Assembly (NCBI GenBank): GCA_965214795.1
Contig: OZ243976.1
Coordinates: 2,666,001 to 2,730,000, forward strand
Direction of reading: 5' to 3'
DNA length: 64,000 nucleotides
Source: JAJDXW01 sp965214795
GTDB taxonomy: Bacteria > Pseudomonadota > Gammaproteobacteria > HK1
Shown: piece by piece, positions 59,362 through 64,000 of the stretch
Layout of the letters: each line of letters starts with the position of its first letter
How positions within the stretch are numbered: position 1 is the first letter of the stretch
The notes under the pieces: generated by a model
The model's input: only the letters and a program-made list of their open reading frames with translations
The model's database searches: none
Told to the model about the DNA's origin: nothing
Translations under genes and position numbers: made by a program

Positions 59362-62300
59362 ATGGCCGGTCCGGGGCTGCCTGGTGATCACGAACGGGCC
59401 CTGGCCTTCCGCGTAGCGGCCGGCGGATTCGTCCGCCTTGGACTGCCACTTGGCGCACTGCCACGGCGTGCCCGCGGGTCGCCGTTGCGATTCCTGTGGC
59501 GCACCGCCGCGTCGATCGGGAAGCGTCGGCGGCTCGCCGGCGGCCTCCTGCTGATGCTGCTTGCGGTCCTCTTCGCGGTGCCACCGGCGGATGCGCAGAC
59601 CCCGAGCGGCCGGGAGCTGCTGTCCGCAACCTTTGTTCCTGCTGCCCTGGACCCGTTTCACGTCGGTTGTCGCAGCGGATCCCATGGGCCGTGCGACGAC
59701 GCCGGGATCCTGGGCGACGAGAGAATCCGTGATCGCGGACAGGTCATGCGGTTCGCTCGCATCGAACATGCGCCCCGCCGCGACCTGGAGGTCGCTTTTG
59801 AACTGACATCCGGTGGCGCCGCGAACATACGGCTCGACGACCGGCTGACCTTGACCATCGGCGACCGGAGCTTCGTACTGGATCGGGAGAGCGCGTCCGC
59901 ACCCGAATCCCCGACCACCGCAAGCACGTTCCGCTGGCCGGTGTCCGACACCCTGTTTCAAGCCTCGGACAGCCTGTCCCTGACCCTGGCGTTTCCACCC
60001 CCCGGGATTTCCGTTTCGGCGGTGCGGCCGGTCGTCACGGAAGGGGAGGACGCGGCGTTCACCCTGACGCGGGAAGGGGACGCGGTGGAAGCGCTGGAAG
60101 TGTCGGTGGCGGTGACGGATGCGGATGGTGTCCTGGCCTCGCCGGCGCCGTCGAGCGTGACCTTCAGGGCCGGGGACGCCACGGCCACGCTGCGTCTCGG
60201 CACCACGCAGGACGAAGAAGGTGCGCAAGCGGATGCCGCGGTGGCGCTGACCCTGCAATCGGGCAGCGCCTGGGTGCTCGGCACGCCGTCGGAAGCGGTG
60301 GTGACGGTGCGGGACGACGACCCCCCGGAGGTGACGGTCGCGGCGGCGTCGGCCACCGTCACCTACGGCGAGGATGCGGAGTTCATCCTGACCCGGGTGG
60401 GGAACCGGTCGGCACCGCTGACCGTCGCCGCCACGCTGACGGACGGCACCCGACCGTCGCCGGTTGCGGCGCCGGTCAGCGTGACCTTCGGGGCCGGGGG
60501 CGCCACGGCCACGCTGCGTCTGGGCACGCAGGACGAAGAAGGTGCGCAAGCCGACGCCACGGTGACGCTGGTGCTGCAGGACGGCGCGGCCTACGACCCG
60601 GGGGACCCGTCCCGGGCGACGGTGACGGTGCGGGACGATGACCGGCAGACGGTGACGATCGCCGACGCGAAGCCGGTGCCGGAGGGCGGCACGCTCGCGT
60701 TTCCGGTGACGCTGACCCGTTCGTTCACTGCCCAGGTCACGGTGAGCTACACCCTGGCGGGCACGGCGGCGGCGGGAACGGACTACGCGGGCAGCGTCTC
60801 CGGCGCCCTGACCTTTACGCCGGGGGTGACCGAGGGGAGGATCCGGGTCGTGACGCTCGATGACGACAGCGACGAGCCGGAGGAGACGGTTCAGGTGCGG
60901 ATCGTCAGCGTCGCCACGCCCGGTTCCGTCGAGGCGGTCAGCCCGGGCAGCATCGAAGCCACGGGCCGGATCCTGGACAACGATCTTCCGGTGGTGACGG
61001 TAGCGGCGGATGCGCCCGCGGTCACGGAAGGCGGGGATGCGGCGTTCACCCTGACGCGGGCGGGAGATGGGTCGATTCCGCTGGCGGTGCCGGTGACGGT
61101 GACGGATCCCGGCACGGTGCTGGCCGCCGCGGCGCCGTCGAACGTGACCTTCGGGGTCGGGGACGCCACGGTCACGCTGCGCCTGGGCACGGTGGACGAC
61201 GATATCGACGAATCCGACGCCACGGTGACGCTGGCGCTGCCGGGCGGCAGGGGCCATCGGCCGGGCACGCCGTCGGAAGCGGTGGTCGCGGTGCGCGACG
61301 ACGACGGGACGCCGGAAGTCTCGATCGCCGATGCCGGTTCGGTGACGGAGGGCGGGACGCTCGAGTTTCCGGTCAGCCTGAGCGGTCGGTTCCATACCCA
61401 GGTCGAGGTGGACTACACGCTGGCGGGCACGGCGGTCGCGGGGGAAGACCATGGCGGCCCCGCCTCCGGCGCCATGATCTTCGCGCCGGGAGAGACGGAG
61501 AAGGTGATCTCGCTGGTGACGGTGGATGACCGTGCCGACGAGCCGGAGGAGACGGTCGAGGTCACGCTGGCGCTGCCGGATCCGGATCCGGGCCTGGCGA
61601 CGCTGGGTGCGGCGTTCCGGGCCACGGGCCGGATCCGGGACGACGATCTTCCGCTCGTGACGGTTGCGGCGGTTGCGGACCGGATCGTGGAAGGGGAGGC
61701 CGCGGAGTTCATCGTGACGCGGGTGGGGGATCTGTCGGAAGAACTGACCGTCACGGGGGTGTTCGGGATCGTGCCGAACGTGCTCGTCGAAACGAAGACC
61801 GCAACGTTTGCGGCCGGCGACTCGACGGTGCGGTTGGGTGGCCGACCCGCGCTGAATGTCGGCGCCGACACCGAGTACGTGCTGGCGCTGAACCGGGGTG
61901 CGGGGTACGAGCTCGGAGAGCCGTCCCGGGCGACGGTGACGGTGCGGGACGACGATGCGACGCCGAGCGTGTCGATTGCCGATGCGGACGCGGTGACGGA
62001 GGGCGGCACGCTCGCGTTTCCGGTGACGCTGAGCGGGCCGTTCAATGCAGAGATCACGGTCGCCTACCGCCTCGGCGCCGGCACGGCGACGGCGGGAGCG
62101 GACTATACGGGCGCCGCCTCCGGCACCGTGACCTTCGCGCCGGGGACGACGGAGCGGACGATCCGGCTCGTGACGACCGACGACGGCGCCGACGAGCCGG
62201 AGGAGACGGTCGAGGTCACGCTGTCGCTGCCGGACCCGGACCCGGACCCGGACCCGGACCCGGGCCGGGCGGCGCTGGGCACGGCCGCGGCCACGGGCCG

Positions 62301-64000
62301 GATCCTGGACGACGACGGTCCTTCGCAGGTGACGGTTGCGGCGGTCGCGGCCACCGTCGCGGAAGGGGGGGACGCGGTGTTCACCCTGACCCGGGCGAAC
62401 GGGGATGCGTCGGGCACGCTGGCGCTGGCGGTGGCGGTCACGGATGCCGGCGCGGTGCTGGCGAGTGCGGCGCCGCCGACCAGCGTGACCTTCGAGGCCG
62501 ATGCGACCACGGCCACGCTGCGCCTCGGCACCGTCGACGACGCGGTCGATGAACCCGACACCGCGTTGACGCTGACCCTTGAGGCCGGCGCGGGCTACGA
62601 CCTGGGCGCTCCGTCCACGGCCACCGTCACCGTGCAGGACGACGACCTGCCGTCGGTGACGGTCGCGGCGGCCTCGGCCACGGTCGCGGAAGGGGCGGAG
62701 GCGGTGTTCACCCTGACCCGGGCCGGGGACGTGTCGGTACCGCTGGCGGTGCCGGTGGCGGTGACGCAGGCCGGCGCGGTGCTGGCGGAGGCGGCGCCGG
62801 CCAGGGTGATCTTCGGGGTCGGTGCGGCCACCGCCACCCTTCGCCTGGACACCCAGGACGACGCCGCCGATGAGCCCGACACCCCGGTGACCCTGACCCT
62901 TGAGGCCGGCGCGGGCTACGACCTGGGCGATCCGCATCAGGCCACGGTGACGGTGCGGGACGACGACCTTCCGGTGGTGACGGTGGCGGCGGATACGGCC
63001 ACGGTCACGGAAGGGGCGGCGGCGGCGTTCACCCTGACCCGGGCCGGGGACCTGTCCGTACCGCTGACGGTGTCCGTCCGGTTCGGGGATGCCGATTCCG
63101 TGCTGGTACCGGCGGTGCCGACCCGCGTGACTTTCGAGATCGATGCGGCCACGGCCACCCTTCGCCCGGGCACGGACGACGACGACGCCGACGAGGCGGA
63201 CGCCGCGGTGACCCTGACCCTGCGGGCCGGCGCCGGCTATGCGCTGGGTGATTCGACCACGGCCACGGTAACGGTGCAGGACGACGACCTGCCGGTGGTG
63301 ACGGTGGCGGCGGTGGCGGAGCGGATCGTCGAAGGGGAGCCTCTGCGGTTCACCGTGACGCGGACGGGGGATCTGTCGGTGGCGCTGACGGTCACGACCC
63401 TGTTCGGGTTGCCCCCGGATGCGATGGGGACCGAGGCCGACGTGACGATCGCGCCCGGCGCATCCACGGGGCCGGCCGGCGGCCAGACGGCGCCGGACGC
63501 CGATGCCGACATCACCTACTACCTGGGGCTGAAGACGAGCGCGGCGTACCGCATCGGAGAGCCGTCCCTGGCCATGGTGACGGCGCTGGACGATGAAGCG
63601 AGACCGGAGGTGTCGGTCGCCGCTGCGGATGCGGTGCCGGAGGGCGGCACCCTCGCGTTTCCGGTGACGCTGAGCCGTCCGCACAGCGCCGAGGTCACGG
63701 TTGCCTACACATTGGGCGGCACGGCGGGGGCGGGGGACTACACCGATGCCGCGGGTGGCAGCGTGACCTTCGCGTCGGGGACGACGGAACAGGCGATCCG
63801 GCTCGCGACCACGGATGACGACGCCGACGAGCCGGAGGAGACGGTCGAGGTCACGCTGACGGCCGGCGCCACCTACCATCTGGGCACGCCGGTCGCGGCC
63901 ACGGGCCGGATCCTGGACGACGACCTTCCGGTGGTGACGGTAGCGGCGGAGGCGGCCACGGTCACGGAAGGCGCGGACGCGGTGTTCACCCTGACCCGGG
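59362..64000 (+). CDS. Large secreted protein with Calx-beta repeats (3' end beyond the window)
   Basis: At least 1546 aa in one frame to the window edge. ATG 59362 has GGGGAGG seven bases upstream. A basic leader precedes a hydrophobic signal (KRRRLAGGLLLMLLAVLFAV then PPADA), so the signal core begins about 55 residues in. After a 130-residue N-terminal domain, Calx-beta repeats of about 105 residues begin near 60004; at least 13 are visible, in two forms: VTVAAxxATVTEGxDAxFTLTR..(V)RDDD and VSIADAxxVTEGGTLAFPVTLS..ATGRILDDD, partly alternating. Acidic DDD/DEPEETVEV turns mark the calcium-binding ends. A hexamer repeat (GGACCC) gives DPDPDPDPDPG at about 62233. A cell-surface adhesin or matrix protein is likely. 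Confidence 0.88.
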   Translation, partial: MAGPGLPGDHERALAFRVAAGGFVRLGLPLGALPRRARGSPLRFLWRTAASIGKRRRLAGGLLLMLLAVLFAVPPADAQTPSGRELLSATFVPAALDPFHVGCRSGSHGPCDDAGILGDERIRDRGQVMRFARIEHAPRRDLEVAFELTSGGAANIRLDDRLTLTIGDRSFVLDRESASAPESPTTASTFRWPVSDTLFQASDSLSLTLAFPPPGISVSAVRPVVTEGEDAAFTLTREGDAVEALEVSVAVTDADGVLASPAPSSVTFRAGDATATLRLGTTQDEEGAQADAAVALTLQSGSAWVLGTPSEAVVTVRDDDPPEVTVAAASATVTYGEDAEFILTRVGNRSAPLTVAATLTDGTRPSPVAAPVSVTFGAGGATATLRLGTQDEEGAQADATVTLVLQDGAAYDPGDPSRATVTVRDDDRQTVTIADAKPVPEGGTLAFPVTLTRSFTAQVTVSYTLAGTAAAGTDYAGSVSGALTFTPGVTEGRIRVVTLDDDSDEPEETVQVRIVSVATPGSVEAVSPGSIEATGRILDNDLPVVTVAADAPAVTEGGDAAFTLTRAGDGSIPLAVPVTVTDPGTVLAAAAPSNVTFGVGDATVTLRLGTVDDDIDESDATVTLALPGGRGHRPGTPSEAVVAVRDDDGTPEVSIADAGSVTEGGTLEFPVSLSGRFHTQVEVDYTLAGTAVAGEDHGGPASGAMIFAPGETEKVISLVTVDDRADEPEETVEVTLALPDPDPGLATLGAAFRATGRIRDDDLPLVTVAAVADRIVEGEAAEFIVTRVGDLSEELTVTGVFGIVPNVLVETKTATFAAGDSTVRLGGRPALNVGADTEYVLALNRGAGYELGEPSRATVTVRDDDATPSVSIADADAVTEGGTLAFPVTLSGPFNAEITVAYRLGAGTATAGADYTGAASGTVTFAPGTTERTIRLVTTDDGADEPEETVEVTLSLPDPDPDPDPDPGRAALGTAAATGRILDDDGPSQVTVAAVAATVAEGGDAVFTLTRANGDASGTLALAVAVTDAGAVLASAAPPTSVTFEADATTATLRLGTVDDAVDEPDTALTLTLEAGAGYDLGAPSTATVTVQDDDLPSVTVAAASATVAEGAEAVFTLTRAGDVSVPLAVPVAVTQAGAVLAEAAPARVIFGVGAATATLRLDTQDDAADEPDTPVTLTLEAGAGYDLGDPHQATVTVRDDDLPVVTVAADTATVTEGAAAAFTLTRAGDLSVPLTVSVRFGDADSVLVPAVPTRVTFEIDAATATLRPGTDDDDADEADAAVTLTLRAGAGYALGDSTTATVTVQDDDLPVVTVAAVAERIVEGEPLRFTVTRTGDLSVALTVTTLFGLPPDAMGTEADVTIAPGASTGPAGGQTAPDADADITYYLGLKTSAAYRIGEPSLAMVTALDDEARPEVSVAAADAVPEGGTLAFPVTLSRPHSAEVTVAYTLGGTAGAGDYTDAAGGSVTFASGTTEQAIRLATTDDDADEPEETVEVTLTAGATYHLGTPVAATGRILDDDLPVVTVAAEAATVTEGADAVFTLTR

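Noticed and set aside
59281..63879. A very long open frame on the minus strand opposite the Calx-beta gene
   Set aside because: It is rich in Arg, Gly and His in repeats that mirror the plus-strand Calx-beta units, has no recognisable domain and no ribosome site. It is an effect of high GC and repeated codons.

Overview
This is a high-GC bacterial window, very probably proteobacterial. Evidence: ATGA/GTGA-overlapped operons, twin-arginine and Sec signals, a SoeABC-type sulfite dehydrogenase, and a REP pair built on GTCGGATTA/TAATCCGAC of a kind common in Gammaproteobacteria. The class is not certain. The content is mostly transport and catabolism, with short mobile repeats scattered between the genes. 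No rRNA, tRNA, CRISPR array or transposase gene was seen.

Layout. 1-2936: the 3' end of an unknown gene, a KGGVGR-type ParA-like ATPase and a second P-loop NTPase, all overlapping, as a possible conflict/defence module cut by the left edge. 3386-9233: cupin, MaoC-like hydratase, class IV aminotransferase, MmgE/PrpD, acyl-CoA dehydrogenase and a small TIGR04076-like protein. 9230-15427: aldo/keto reductase fused by overlaps to a branched-chain-amino-acid-type ABC transporter (livGFHM) and its binding protein. 15656-16048: RidA-like protein. 16379-22210: a carbohydrate ABC transporter (binding protein, two permeases, ATPase) overlapping a Cys-type sulfatase. 22668-26645 (minus): Uma2-type nuclease, LLM flavin monooxygenase, enolase-superfamily dehydratase. 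26899-32773: SoeA/SoeB, a 1.1-kb spacer, then SoeC. 33243-34685: amidase. 35604-41065: a peptide/oligopeptide ABC transporter with a fused double ATPase. 41414-43707: flavin reductase divergent from MarR plus an EmrA-like membrane-fusion protein. 43695-47629: PPOX-type protein, threonine-synthase-like enzyme, ammonium transporter. 47799-48599 (minus): crotonase lacking both usual catalytic glutamates. 49190-52511: circularly permuted ATP-grasp, alpha-E and transglutaminase trio. 52666-54617 (minus): lactone hydrolase and aldo/keto reductase resembling L-fucose oxidation. 54746-59173: accessory zone with an orphan HicB, a methyltransferase remnant, HyuA without HyuB, and several small unknown genes. 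59362-end: a secreted protein with at least 13 Calx-beta repeats, cut by the right edge.

The most striking structure is in the intergenic DNA. Family A has seven copies (six full length, one truncated). Five have clean 9-bp target duplications, and their lengths are exactly 120 + 12n bp because of an internal 12-bp repeat. All intact copies are multiples of 3, are open in several frames, and would insert in frame. Family B (about 230-260 bp, ends ACCCGAAAAAATC) sits at or on stop codons in four places. One B copy is split by a 256-bp element C with 28-bp inverted ends and a perfect 8-bp duplication, a clear nested insertion. Short tandem repeats of 9-14 bp recur across the window, some inside genes.

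Functionally, the transporters and enzymes suggest a heterotroph that uses amino acids, peptides, sulfated sugars and acyl-CoA intermediates and can oxidise sulfite in the cytoplasm. The joint pathway is inference; the individual family calls rest on visible motifs.
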